Source: JBEISR01 sp044337705 (lineage in GTDB: Bacteria; Planctomycetota; Planctomycetia; Pirellulales; Pirellulaceae). Taken from it: a stretch of 64,000 nucleotides of DNA. Below the pieces are notes generated by a model. It did no database searches. It saw nothing but the letters and a program-made list of their open reading frames with translations, and was not told the origin of the DNA. Numbering within the stretch: the stretch's first letter is position 1; each line of letters opens with the position of its first letter. Location of the stretch: positions 1 through 64,000 of the forward strand of contig JBIINB010000001.1 of NCBI GenBank assembly GCA_044337705.1. Reading direction: 5' to 3'. Shown piece by piece: positions 7,927-16,595 of the stretch. A program made the position numbers and the translations under genes.

Positions 7927-8727
7927 ATGGCGGAACTGGTGGTGATGGAGCGACTGAGGCGAGGGGTTGTGTCGCTGACCTTGTCGAGACCGGAGCGTCG
8001 CAACGCCTTGAATATCGCGATGCTGCGGCAACTGGTGGAAGGCATGAAGTTGCTGGAGCGGGATTGGGACAAGGAATCTGGTTCGCGCGTTGTTTTGTTG
8101 CGGGGATCCGGATCGATTTTCTGTTCCGGTATGGATCTGGCTGAGGCGACACAGTCGGAGTTGGTTGCGGAATCGGCATCGTGCATCGCCGCAGCGCTTC
8201 GTTCGCTGCGCTATTCCCCCCTGGTCACGATCGCCGTGGTTCAGGGGGGGGCTTACGCGGGAGGTGCGGGTTTGGTGGCGGCCTGCGATATGGCAGTGGG
8301 GGCAAGCGATGTGCAGATCGGCTTTCCCGAGGCGCGGCGCGGACTGCTGCCGGCCTTGATCAGTCAGGTGCTTAAAAGCAAAGTGCGGGAAGGAGATCTC
8401 CGGGAACTCTTCCTGGCAGGGCAGCCCATCAGTGCCCAGCGTGCTCAGCAGATCGGACTGCTACAACGCATTGCTGAACCGTCCTGCCTGCTTCAGGAAT
8501 CACTCCACTTGTCCGAAGGCATCCTTGCTGGAGGGCCTAAGACCATTGTCGATACGAAGCGACTGCTGGAGCATCTTTACGAGGCACAGTCGGAGCGAGG
8601 GGAACATTTGGACTTAGAAGCGATCGAGGAGCATCTCAAGGGGCGCAACAGCCCTGAGGCAGTTGAGGGGCTGCGTGCCTTTCTCGAAAAGAGACCTCCA
8701 TCTTGGATGGGAGGCATCGGAGAGTGA
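7927..8727 (+). CDS. enoyl-CoA hydratase/isomerase family protein
   Basis: This 266-residue crotonase-fold protein shows TLSRPERRNALN near 18-29, FCSGMDLAEAT near 64-74 (the first oxyanion-hole block), and GGAYAGGAGLVAACDMAVG around 107-125 (second oxyanion-hole block and trimer core), with IGFPEARRGLLPA following. Members hydrate 2-enoyl-CoA or act on related thioesters such as methylglutaconyl-CoA. The block after the second motif has FPEARRG, but whether both glutamates of a hydratase are conserved cannot be judged confidently. The gene follows the acyl-CoA dehydrogenase and is convergent with the acyl-CoA ligase, whose stop is one base away. A role as the hydration step of the local beta-oxidation set is the best inference. 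Confidence 0.85.
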   Translation: MAELVVMERLRRGVVSLTLSRPERRNALNIAMLRQLVEGMKLLERDWDKESGSRVVLLRGSGSIFCSGMDLAEATQSELVAESASCIAAALRSLRYSPLVTIAVVQGGAYAGGAGLVAACDMAVGASDVQIGFPEARRGLLPALISQVLKSKVREGDLRELFLAGQPISAQRAQQIGLLQRIAEPSCLLQESLHLSEGILAGGPKTIVDTKRLLEHLYEAQSERGEHLDLEAIEEHLKGRNSPEAVEGLRAFLEKRPPSWMGGIGE

Positions 8728-8728
8728 A

Positions 8729-10453
8729 TCAGGCCGTTTCGATCTTGGCGACCTCCTGCAACCCCAGTTCCTCGATGCTTATTTCCCGCATCCGAAACTT
8801 CTGGATTTTGCCGGTCACGGTCGTAGGAAAGCTCTCACAGAATTTCCAGTATCTTGGAACCTTGAAATAGGCCAGACGCGATTTGCAGAAGGCGATAAGT
8901 TCTTCCTGCGTGGCGCACAGACCTTCGCGGAAGCAAACCCACGCCATCACCTCCTCGCCAAACTTGCGATCTGGCACACCGATTACCTGAACATCCCTAA
9001 TCGCTGGATGCTGGTACAGCAGTTCTTCGATCTCCCGGGGGAAGATGTTCTCACCTCCACGAATCACCAGATCCTTCAGGCGGCCTGTGATGCGAAAGTA
9101 TCCATTGGGCTCCTGAAGAGCCAGGTCACCCGTGTGTAGCCAGCCGTCCTTGTCGATCGCGACAGAGGTTTTTTCCGGAAGCTGGTAATAACCGATCATC
9201 GTATTGTGGCCGCGTGAACAAAGTTCGCCCGACTGATTGTATGGCAAGCTTCTGCCGGTCTCAGGGTCGATGATCTTCACTTCCACACCGGGCAATGCCC
9301 TTCCTACCGTTCCGACTCGCAGTTCCAGGGAATCGTCGACCGATGTCTGCGTGATCAGTGGAGCCGCTTCGGTCTGTCCATATCCGATGGTCATCTGCGA
9401 GGCTCCCATTTCCGAGGTGACACGCTTCATCAGTTCGATCGGGCACGGACTGCCTGCCATGATTCCAGTCCGTAGCGACTTCAGATTGCGACTGGGATAC
9501 TCGGGATGCTCCAGCATCGAAATGAACATTGTAGGGACGCCATAGACTGCGCTGCACTGCTCGCTTTCGATCGCCTGCAGCGTTGCTGCAGGCTGGAAAT
9601 TTTCGGCCGGGAAGACCATCTTCGTTCCGTGAACGGTGGAGCACAGGGTACCCAGGACACAGCCGAAACAGTGATAAAGCGGAACTGGAATGCAGATCGC
9701 GTCTTGCGCCGTCAGCGCCTGCCCGAGTCCTGCATAGTAGGCGTTGAGCAGAATGTTGCGATGAGAGAGTGTCGCACCCTTGGGTTGACCGGTTGTTCCG
9801 GAGGTGAATTGGATGTTGATGGGATCCAGGCTATCGAGTTGATCTTTGACGGCAGCCAAAGCGTGGTCTGAAGTCAACCTGGCAAGATCGAGAAACTGGT
9901 CCCATTCCAGGCAACCGGCGAGAGGATTTCCTCGCAGGTTAAGCACCAGTTTCAAATGGGGGAACTTCGGCGAGACAAGATTTCCAGGCTGGGCCGACGA
10001 CAATTCGGGGATGGCTTCCTTCAGCGAATCGTGATACTGGGTTGTTTTGAACTGATCGATCAGTGCCAAACCCTTGAGGTCTGCCTGTTTGATGACAAAC
10101 GCCAGTTCGCTGGTGCGATACGAAGGGTTGATGGTGACCAGGACCGCCCCGATGCGTGCGGTCGCAAACTGCAGAATCGCCCAAGCCGGGATGTTGGTGG
10201 CCCAGACGCCGAAGTGATCGCCCTTTCCGATGCCGCACGCCAGCAGCGCCTTGGCTGCCTTATCAACATCACGATCGAATTCCTTCCAAGTGCGCCTCCA
10301 ATTCATGCTCTGAAATACGATGGCAGTCCGGTCAGCAAAAGAGCTTGCCGTGTGGTGGAGGACTTCGCCGATGGTTCGCCCGTCGACCCAGGGGGCATCG
10401 GTGGAGGAGTGCTTGCTGCTGTGGGCCGCTTCGGGATCAGATGATCTGCTCAT
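8729..10453 (-). CDS. AMP-forming acyl-CoA ligase (FadD-like)
   Basis: This 574-residue ANL-superfamily enzyme should activate a carboxylic acid to its CoA thioester via an acyl-adenylate. The P-loop TSGTTGQPKG sits at 217-226. Further motifs are GYGQTEAAPL (about 364-373), WLHTGDLA with the hinge GRLKDLVIRGGENIFP after it, and the catalytic lysine in VTGKIQKF near the C terminus. The start at 10453 is preceded by GGGAGG. It is the last gene of a minus-strand operon with the AtuA-like gene (36-bp gap) and the carboxyltransferase. The substrate could be a medium- or branched-chain acid or a terpenoid acid; the sequence does not decide. Confidence 0.9.
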   Translation of the reverse strand: MSRSSDPEAAHSSKHSSTDAPWVDGRTIGEVLHHTASSFADRTAIVFQSMNWRRTWKEFDRDVDKAAKALLACGIGKGDHFGVWATNIPAWAILQFATARIGAVLVTINPSYRTSELAFVIKQADLKGLALIDQFKTTQYHDSLKEAIPELSSAQPGNLVSPKFPHLKLVLNLRGNPLAGCLEWDQFLDLARLTSDHALAAVKDQLDSLDPINIQFTSGTTGQPKGATLSHRNILLNAYYAGLGQALTAQDAICIPVPLYHCFGCVLGTLCSTVHGTKMVFPAENFQPAATLQAIESEQCSAVYGVPTMFISMLEHPEYPSRNLKSLRTGIMAGSPCPIELMKRVTSEMGASQMTIGYGQTEAAPLITQTSVDDSLELRVGTVGRALPGVEVKIIDPETGRSLPYNQSGELCSRGHNTMIGYYQLPEKTSVAIDKDGWLHTGDLALQEPNGYFRITGRLKDLVIRGGENIFPREIEELLYQHPAIRDVQVIGVPDRKFGEEVMAWVCFREGLCATQEELIAFCKSRLAYFKVPRYWKFCESFPTTVTGKIQKFRMREISIEELGLQEVAKIETA

Positions 10454-10489
10454 GGAAACCTCCCTGGACTGCTGTCCTGCAGACTGGAC

Positions 10490-12313
10490 TTAGTGAGGCG
10501 GGAACAGAGACTCGTCAATCGGAATCGCCAGCAAAGCCTGTGCAAGGGCTTTGCCCTGGGCATCATTACGGATCGCGCGGTTCAGGATCCCCTTGAGGAC
10601 GAAATTCAGTCCCAGGAGATTCGGAAGTTCGTATCGATCGACCGACTGCACCCCCATCGGCTGGAAGTACTCGGCGACTCGTTCGGCCGTCAGCCACTGC
10701 ACCAGGGCAGGATAGTTTCTTGCCGACCTCGCAAGGATTCCGATGTTGGCTCCCGTTCCTTTGTCTCCGCTCCGTCCGAACGCGATATCGATCAGTCGCA
10801 TCCGCTCGACATTTTTTTTGTTCGGTGCCATGGGGGCTGGTGTCGCTTCCTCCGAATGGAGATGGGCGAACGAGTTGACTACGGAGCGATGCGAGATGCT
10901 TGGCCAGGAGGCTGGGGCGGAACGGTCTCGGGCGGTATCTTCGGTCTTAAGGAATTTCAAAACATGGGGAACCAGTTTGCGGTCGATCAGGCAGGGCCAG
11001 TATCGAAAAATGGCGTGGACACCCGGACGACCTTCCGCGTAGCCGGTGGTCCCCTGCGGCCCGGCGGTAACCAGTGGGATCATCTCTTTCGAAAAGGCTT
11101 CGCATGCCGCTTTCTCATCGGCCTCGACTGCAATCCGAAGTACGGTCTCGTAGGAATCGGAAGCCTTCAGTTCGCTGGGTAAAACGGGAACCGAGTCCCC
11201 CGCTCCCAGGCACTCGACCAGGGAGTCGCGGAATCGCCATCCAGCATCCTCTAGGCGTTGCAGTACCATGGCGCCGCACTTCTTTCCTTTCCTGGCGGCC
11301 TGAGGTCCAAAAAGCGTCAGAGTCCCGGCAGATCGGTAACCATCTCGGTAGGTGGCGCTGACTTTGAGTTGCCGGGGGGAGGGTGATCCGCGAGCCCCGA
11401 AGATCGCGACTCGGTGATCGCCCTGGTTGGTCAGGCGCAAGCCCAGGAAGGAAACAAGGACATCGGGCGAGATGTAGCGGGAGGGGTCGCCGATTTCGTA
11501 GACCAGTTGTTCCTTGATGGTCGCTTCCGACACAATGCCTCCTGTGTTCGGCGGCTTGGTCAAAATGCAACTGCCGTCGGGCATGATTTCGGCGATCGGG
11601 AAGCCGATGTGGGTGGGATCGTCAATTTCCAGCCAGTCGGTGCAGATTCCGCCAGTGGCGTGCGTCCCGCATTCCAGCAGATGGCCAGCCACCGTTGCCC
11701 CTGCCAGTCGATCCCAATCATCCAGCGTCCAGCCAAAGGCATGCACGGCAGCGGCGACCACCATCGACGGATCGGCGACGCGACCGGTGATCACCAGATC
11801 CGCGTGTGACTCAAGGGCTTCGACAATACCCTGGCATCCCAAGTAGGCGTTGGCGGTGATCAGGCGGTCCTGAATGATCGAAACAGGTTGGAATCGATCG
11901 AGGTTCCGAAACTCCTCAATGGCTCCATTTTCCTGATTTCTGAGAATGGAGATCACATCGTCGCCCAGGACGACGCCAATCTTCATGCTTCGGCACCCTC
12001 GTTCTTCGAGTACCCTTTGGCATGCGATGGCGCAGGCCATCGGATTGAGACCTCCGGCGTTGGCGATCAATCGGCATTTGCCGCCGCTGGCCCAGTAGTC
12101 TGCCAGTTGCCGGACGACTTCAACGAAATCCTGCGCGTAACCTTTCTCCGCATCCCGCTGTCTCTGCAGCGCGAGGATCGACATCGACACCTCGGCCAGA
12201 TAGTCCATCGTGAGAAAGTCGAGATCCGGCATGAGGCTCAGCAGATCGGCTGCCGCCGAGGGGCGATCGCCCCAGAAGGCTTGCGCGTTGCCGACTCGTA
12301 TCATCTTCTTCAT
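10490..12313 (-). CDS. AtuA-like protein (DUF1446, acyclic terpene utilisation family)
   Basis: The 607-residue product matches the AtuA/DUF1446 family: an N-terminal IRVGNAQAFWGDRP, LTMDYLAEVSMSIL near 33-46, GKCRLIANAGGLNP near 78-91, and a separate C-terminal AtuA-type domain with IAFGRSGDKGTGANIGILAR near 515-534. AtuA is needed for growth of Pseudomonas on citronellol and geraniol, but its reaction is unknown. I chose ATG 12313, which overlaps the upstream stop as ATGA and follows GAGAGA; a longer frame to 12331 exists. The coupled carboxyltransferase and downstream acyl-CoA ligase recall the atu/liu logic. In planctomycetes such pairs also occur without other terpene genes, so the pathway is open. 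Confidence 0.85.
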   Translation of the reverse strand: MKKMIRVGNAQAFWGDRPSAAADLLSLMPDLDFLTMDYLAEVSMSILALQRQRDAEKGYAQDFVEVVRQLADYWASGGKCRLIANAGGLNPMACAIACQRVLEERGCRSMKIGVVLGDDVISILRNQENGAIEEFRNLDRFQPVSIIQDRLITANAYLGCQGIVEALESHADLVITGRVADPSMVVAAAVHAFGWTLDDWDRLAGATVAGHLLECGTHATGGICTDWLEIDDPTHIGFPIAEIMPDGSCILTKPPNTGGIVSEATIKEQLVYEIGDPSRYISPDVLVSFLGLRLTNQGDHRVAIFGARGSPSPRQLKVSATYRDGYRSAGTLTLFGPQAARKGKKCGAMVLQRLEDAGWRFRDSLVECLGAGDSVPVLPSELKASDSYETVLRIAVEADEKAACEAFSKEMIPLVTAGPQGTTGYAEGRPGVHAIFRYWPCLIDRKLVPHVLKFLKTEDTARDRSAPASWPSISHRSVVNSFAHLHSEEATPAPMAPNKKNVERMRLIDIAFGRSGDKGTGANIGILARSARNYPALVQWLTAERVAEYFQPMGVQSVDRYELPNLLGLNFVLKGILNRAIRNDAQGKALAQALLAIPIDESLFPPH

Positions 12314-13896
12314 ATCTCTCTCGCTTGGCAACGCGATTCCATTCTGTTTTCGTCACGGATCACAGAGAGTGCAGCACTCAGCCATCGGCGTGTCTGATCT
12401 GGTGCGATGATCGCATCGACCCAGCCTCGAGATGCCCCGTATCGAATGTCCGTTTGCGACTGATACTGGGAACGGATCGTCTCCCGGAGTTGTTCGATCG
12501 CTTCAGGGGAGAGAGGCTTGCCACTCTTCTCTGCATCGCGAATTTTCAGGCTCAGCAGGGTGTCGGCCGCCTGATTACCACCCATCACGGCATAGCGGGC
12601 ATTGGGCCATGCAAGCATCAGGGCCGGATCATAGGCGCGTCCGCACATGGCGTAATTTCCAGCGCCGTAGGAACTGCCGACGATCACCGTGAACTTGGGG
12701 ACGGTCGCCACACTCATCGCGCGAACCAGTTTAGCTCCCGACTGGATGATCCCCGACTGCTCCGCCTGCTTGCCGACCATAAAGCCCTGCACATCCTGGA
12801 TGAAGAGCAGGGGAATCCGATTCTGATCGCAATCGAGAACGAAGCGCGCCGCTTTTTCTGCCGCGTCGCCGTATAGCACCCCACCGATTTGTACTTCCCG
12901 CTGAGCGGTCTGGGAGCGTTTTCGCTGGTTGGCGACGATGCCTACCGGGTAGTCGTCGATACGAGCATAGGCGGTGACAACCGTACGCCCGAAGTCCTGC
13001 TTGAATTCCTGCAACGTGTCAGCATCCACCAGGCAATCCAGCAGGTCACGAACTTCGTATTCGCCCCGTCCGTCGGCAGGAACCAGACGATACAAATCCT
13101 CCGCAGCTCTTTTCGGAGGAGTTCCATGTCTTGCGGGTGGCCGGATTGGAAGGAGACGCATCTGCTCGCGAATCCGCTCCAAGCAATCAGCATCGCTCTT
13201 TTCATAAAAGTCGACAGTGCCGCTGATCTCCGCATGCATTTTCGCTCCGCCCAACTCCTCCGGATCGACGGTCTGGCCGATAGCTGCTTTGACCAGGGCT
13301 GGGCCTGCTAAACAAAGTTGGCTTCCTTCGGTCATCAGGATTTTATCGCAGAGCACTGGTAGGTACGCGCCACCCGCAATGCAGTTGCCCATCACCGCGG
13401 CGATCTGGGGAATCCCCTCGGCCGAAAGAATCGAGTTGTTCCGAAAGATACGTCCGAAATCGTCTTCGTCCGGAAAAATCTCATCCTGCAGCGGCAGGAA
13501 GACTCCAGCCGAATCGACCAAGTAGATCAGCGGCAAGTGAAGTCGACGAGCTATCTTCTGAGCGCGTATCAGCTTCTTGACCGACTGAGGAAACATAGCT
13601 CCCGCCTTAACGGTAGCGTCGTTCGCGGCGATCAGGCAGGGCTGGCCGCTGACCCAGCCGATTCCCGTAACGACCCCGGCGGCAGGCACCTCCCCCCACT
13701 CCGGATAAAGCTGGTATGCGGCCCACAACCCAAGTTCCAGAAAGGGCTGGTCGGTATCCAGCAGTAGTTCGAGTCGTTCGCGGACGGGAAGCCGCCCCAG
13801 TTTCTTCTGGCGATCCCAGCCCGCCTTCCCACCTCCTTGCTGGAGGGAGGCTTCTTGTGCGACCAAGGAATCGGTGAGTTCGCGAAGGTTGGACAT
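12310..13896 (-). CDS. biotin-dependent acyl-CoA carboxyltransferase beta subunit (AtuC/LiuB/MCC-beta-like)
   Basis: This 528-residue protein has the two crotonase-like halves of the carboxyltransferase fold. The first half includes GRLPVRERLELLLD near 33-46 and IAGGAYLPVLCDKILM near 172-187; the second includes IGGVLYGDAAEKAARF, LLFIQDVQGFMVG, and VIVGSSYGAGNYAMCGRAYDP. These match the beta subunits of methylcrotonyl-CoA and geranoyl-CoA carboxylases, which move CO2 from carboxybiotin to the acyl-CoA. No biotin carboxylase/BCCP alpha subunit is encoded next to it or elsewhere in the window except the self-contained pyruvate carboxylase, so the partner must be distant. Its stop overlaps the AtuA-like start. 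The start lies directly after a CCAGGAG sequence with unusually short spacing. Confidence 0.88.
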   Translation of the reverse strand: MSNLRELTDSLVAQEASLQQGGGKAGWDRQKKLGRLPVRERLELLLDTDQPFLELGLWAAYQLYPEWGEVPAAGVVTGIGWVSGQPCLIAANDATVKAGAMFPQSVKKLIRAQKIARRLHLPLIYLVDSAGVFLPLQDEIFPDEDDFGRIFRNNSILSAEGIPQIAAVMGNCIAGGAYLPVLCDKILMTEGSQLCLAGPALVKAAIGQTVDPEELGGAKMHAEISGTVDFYEKSDADCLERIREQMRLLPIRPPARHGTPPKRAAEDLYRLVPADGRGEYEVRDLLDCLVDADTLQEFKQDFGRTVVTAYARIDDYPVGIVANQRKRSQTAQREVQIGGVLYGDAAEKAARFVLDCDQNRIPLLFIQDVQGFMVGKQAEQSGIIQSGAKLVRAMSVATVPKFTVIVGSSYGAGNYAMCGRAYDPALMLAWPNARYAVMGGNQAADTLLSLKIRDAEKSGKPLSPEAIEQLRETIRSQYQSQTDIRYGASRGWVDAIIAPDQTRRWLSAALSVIRDENRMESRCQAREI

Positions 13897-14042
13897 CTCC
13901 TGGATCCTATTGAGGTAATCTGAAGCAGAACCCCGCCTGATAGGCAGACCATCGGTAACTCAGTCGGCTGTCATGTTGTCTATATTTCGATCAACCCGTA
14001 TGCAGGTTTTTCTGAAGTCACCTCAAAGAACGTACGTTTGGC

Positions 14043-15503
14043 TCAAACCTCGTCTGCCAGAAGATCCATCCACGCGGAGACTCTGGTGGAAAAGAACATT
14101 TCGGGATGATGCCAAAGCTTCAAGATGGACTCAATCTTCTGACTATCGTATCGGGCCGTCACATTTTCGCGGAATTTCTGAATCAATAGCGGCTTGGCTT
14201 CCTCCCGTCGGCGACGGTGACCTATCGGAAAATCGATGCCTATGGCGCGGGTCGACGACCCATCTCGGAAGAACACCTGAATCCTATTGCCGATCGAACG
14301 CAGGGCGGGATCCAGGTATTCTCGGCTGTAAACCGGATCCTCCTGGACATTCATGCAGGATCGGAGCCTGTCGATACGACTGTCGGAAGCGAAATCGTCT
14401 TCGTAGTGCTCGGAACGAAGGGTCCCATGCAGAAGTGCGACGGCGACGATGTATTGGATGCAATGGTCGCGGTCAGCGGGATTCTTCAATGGCCCGGTCT
14501 TGTCGATGATTCGAACAGCCGATTCTTGGGTAAAGATTCTGATCTCTTTCACTTCGTCGACGCGATCGCGGACCTGAGGGGACAATTGCATCGCAGCTTC
14601 GGCAGCCGTCTGCGCATGGAACTCGGCAGGATAGGCCACCTTAAAAAGAATGTTTTCCATCACATAACAACCAAGCTCCCGCTCCAGCACCACCGGTTTG
14701 CCGTCCAGAATGACGTCTTGGAAGCCCCATCGGGGAGTGGACAGGGCAGATGCATACCCCATTTCTCCTGACATCGTCCAAAGTGCCAGTTGCACCGCGC
14801 GACGGGTTGCGTCCCCGGCTGCCCAGCTTTTCCTGGAGCCGGTATTAGGAGCGTGCCTATAGGTTCGAAGAGCACCGCCGTCTAGCCAGGCTTGGCTGAC
14901 GGCCGCTGCGATTTGATGTTTGTTTCCACCAAGCATTGCCGAGGCGACTGCCGTAGAAGCGATGCGGACCAAAAGGACGTGGTCCAGTCCGACCCGATTG
15001 AATCCATTGCCCAGTGCCAGAACGCCCTGAATCTCATATGCCTGGATCGCCCGATCGATGACGTCTCGAAGCGTCCAGGCGCGCCCGGGAGTCCACTGGT
15101 TGTCGGGATTGCGATCCAGATAATCGGCTAGCGCAAGGATCGATCCGAAGTTATCGGAAGGATGTCCCCATTCGGCAGCCAGCCAAGTGTCGTTGTAGTC
15201 CAGCCACCGGATCATCGTTCCAAGATTGAAAGCACCCTGAATCGGGTCGAGCTGCCATCGACTGCCGGGAATCCTGGTTCCCGTCTTCAAGATCGCGCCA
15301 GGCACCGCCGGACCAAGCAGTTTGGTGCAAGCGGGGAACTGAAGCGAAAGAAGACCGCAGCCAATGCTGTCCAGTAGGCAGTATCTTGCCGTTTCGGTTG
15401 CCTCGTTCGACGAACAAGTCGATTGACACGCGTACCTAGCGATACGTGCGATTACCTCGTCATAAGGAATGAGATCATCACCGGCGTTAATCGAATGATC
15501 CAT
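14043..15503 (-). CDS. prpD: MmgE/PrpD family 2-methylcitrate dehydratase
   Basis: The 486-residue protein belongs to the MmgE/PrpD family and should dehydrate 2-methylcitrate to 2-methyl-cis-aconitate in the methylcitrate cycle. Visible family features are RYCLLDSIGCGL near 40-51, IRWLDYNDTWLAAEWGHPSDNFG near 98-120 (the conserved acidic/His active-site stretch), and VAYPAEFHAQTAAEAA near 300. I chose ATG 15503, preceded by GCGGAG at good spacing; a GTG two codons upstream is possible. It is divergent from prpB, 196 bp away, so they probably share a regulatory region. The genomic link to prpB and prpC makes PrpD the most likely family member. Confidence 0.9.
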   Translation of the reverse strand: MDHSINAGDDLIPYDEVIARIARYACQSTCSSNEATETARYCLLDSIGCGLLSLQFPACTKLLGPAVPGAILKTGTRIPGSRWQLDPIQGAFNLGTMIRWLDYNDTWLAAEWGHPSDNFGSILALADYLDRNPDNQWTPGRAWTLRDVIDRAIQAYEIQGVLALGNGFNRVGLDHVLLVRIASTAVASAMLGGNKHQIAAAVSQAWLDGGALRTYRHAPNTGSRKSWAAGDATRRAVQLALWTMSGEMGYASALSTPRWGFQDVILDGKPVVLERELGCYVMENILFKVAYPAEFHAQTAAEAAMQLSPQVRDRVDEVKEIRIFTQESAVRIIDKTGPLKNPADRDHCIQYIVAVALLHGTLRSEHYEDDFASDSRIDRLRSCMNVQEDPVYSREYLDPALRSIGNRIQVFFRDGSSTRAIGIDFPIGHRRRREEAKPLLIQKFRENVTARYDSQKIESILKLWHHPEMFFSTRVSAWMDLLADEV

Positions 15504-15699
15504 GAGCACTCCGCAACGTAGAAAGGTAGCGGGCCGAGGTAATTCGAGGAACCTACGCTTATTCTAGCGGTAGCCGATGGCATCATGTAGGAAATCGAAG
15601 CGTCTTAAAAAAAAGGAATTGCTTGATTCGGCCGATGCAGGACGCGACAATCAACCGAAGAGATGGGATTTGTCCTATTTTTATCCCACAGGAACTTCC

Positions 15700-16593
15700 A
15701 TGGCATCCGCAAACGGAACCCTAATGCCAGGATCCGCCGGCTTGAGATTCCGCCAAGCTTTGGATCTAGAGTACCCGCTGCAAATCGTCGGGACAGTCAC
15801 GCCGCTGTGCGCACTGTTGGCCGAGCAGGCTGGATTCCGCGCGATCTATTTGTCTGGTGCGGGCGTCGCAAATTCATCGCACGGTGTACCGGATATCGGC
15901 ATCACCACTCTGGAGGATGTCGTCGAAGATGCGCGTCGGATCACTGCTGCCACTTGTCTGCCGCTGCTGGTGGACATCGATACCGGGTGGGGAAGTGAAT
16001 CGAGCCTGCGGGAGGCGGTGGAACGTCTGGAGCAGATCGGAGCGGCGGCGGTCCATCTGGAAGATCAGGTCGCAGACAAACGCTGCGGGCACCTAGCCGG
16101 AAAGCAGTTGGTGTCGACCGACGCGATGCTCGATCGAATCCGTATCGCCAAGGACGCGCGGCGGGACCCCCAATTCGTCATCATGGCGAGAACCGACGCC
16201 AATACGGTAGAGGGATTCGACGCCGCGGTCAACAGAGCAAGACATTATGCCGAAGCCGGAGTCGACATGATTTTTGCGGAAGCTCTCTTGACGTTGGAAC
16301 AGTACAAGTCAATGGCAGATTCTGTTCCTGTTCCGGTCCTGGCAAACCTCACGGAATTCGGGAAGACACCGATGTTCCACCGGGAACAGATGCGACAGGC
16401 CGGGATTCGTATGATCTTGTATCCCTTGACCGCATTGCGGGCGATGAACCATGCCGCAGGAATCGTCTATCAGACGATACGCTGCGAGGGTAGCCAGGCG
16501 GGGCTTCTGACGCAGTTGCAGACTAGGCAGGAACTTTACGATCTGATCGGTTACAGGCCGGATGATGGTCCCACGGCAACTGGAGGCAGTTAG
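15700..16593 (+). CDS. prpB: 2-methylisocitrate lyase
   Basis: The 297-residue enzyme cleaves 2-methylisocitrate into pyruvate and succinate, completing propionyl-CoA oxidation. It shows the isocitrate-lyase-superfamily active site: VDIDTGWG at 91-98, HLEDQ at 119-123, the KRCGH catalytic loop at 127-131 with Cys129 as the acid, and MARTDA further on. Its length is that of PrpB and much shorter than isocitrate lyase. I chose ATG 15700 because AGGA lies about 8 nt upstream and family similarity begins there, although the frame is open back to 15577. The prpC start follows 2 nt after the stop, so the two are an operon. Confidence 0.93.
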   Translation: MASANGTLMPGSAGLRFRQALDLEYPLQIVGTVTPLCALLAEQAGFRAIYLSGAGVANSSHGVPDIGITTLEDVVEDARRITAATCLPLLVDIDTGWGSESSLREAVERLEQIGAAAVHLEDQVADKRCGHLAGKQLVSTDAMLDRIRIAKDARRDPQFVIMARTDANTVEGFDAAVNRARHYAEAGVDMIFAEALLTLEQYKSMADSVPVPVLANLTEFGKTPMFHREQMRQAGIRMILYPLTALRAMNHAAGIVYQTIRCEGSQAGLLTQLQTRQELYDLIGYRPDDGPTATGGS

Positions 16594-16595
16594 AC

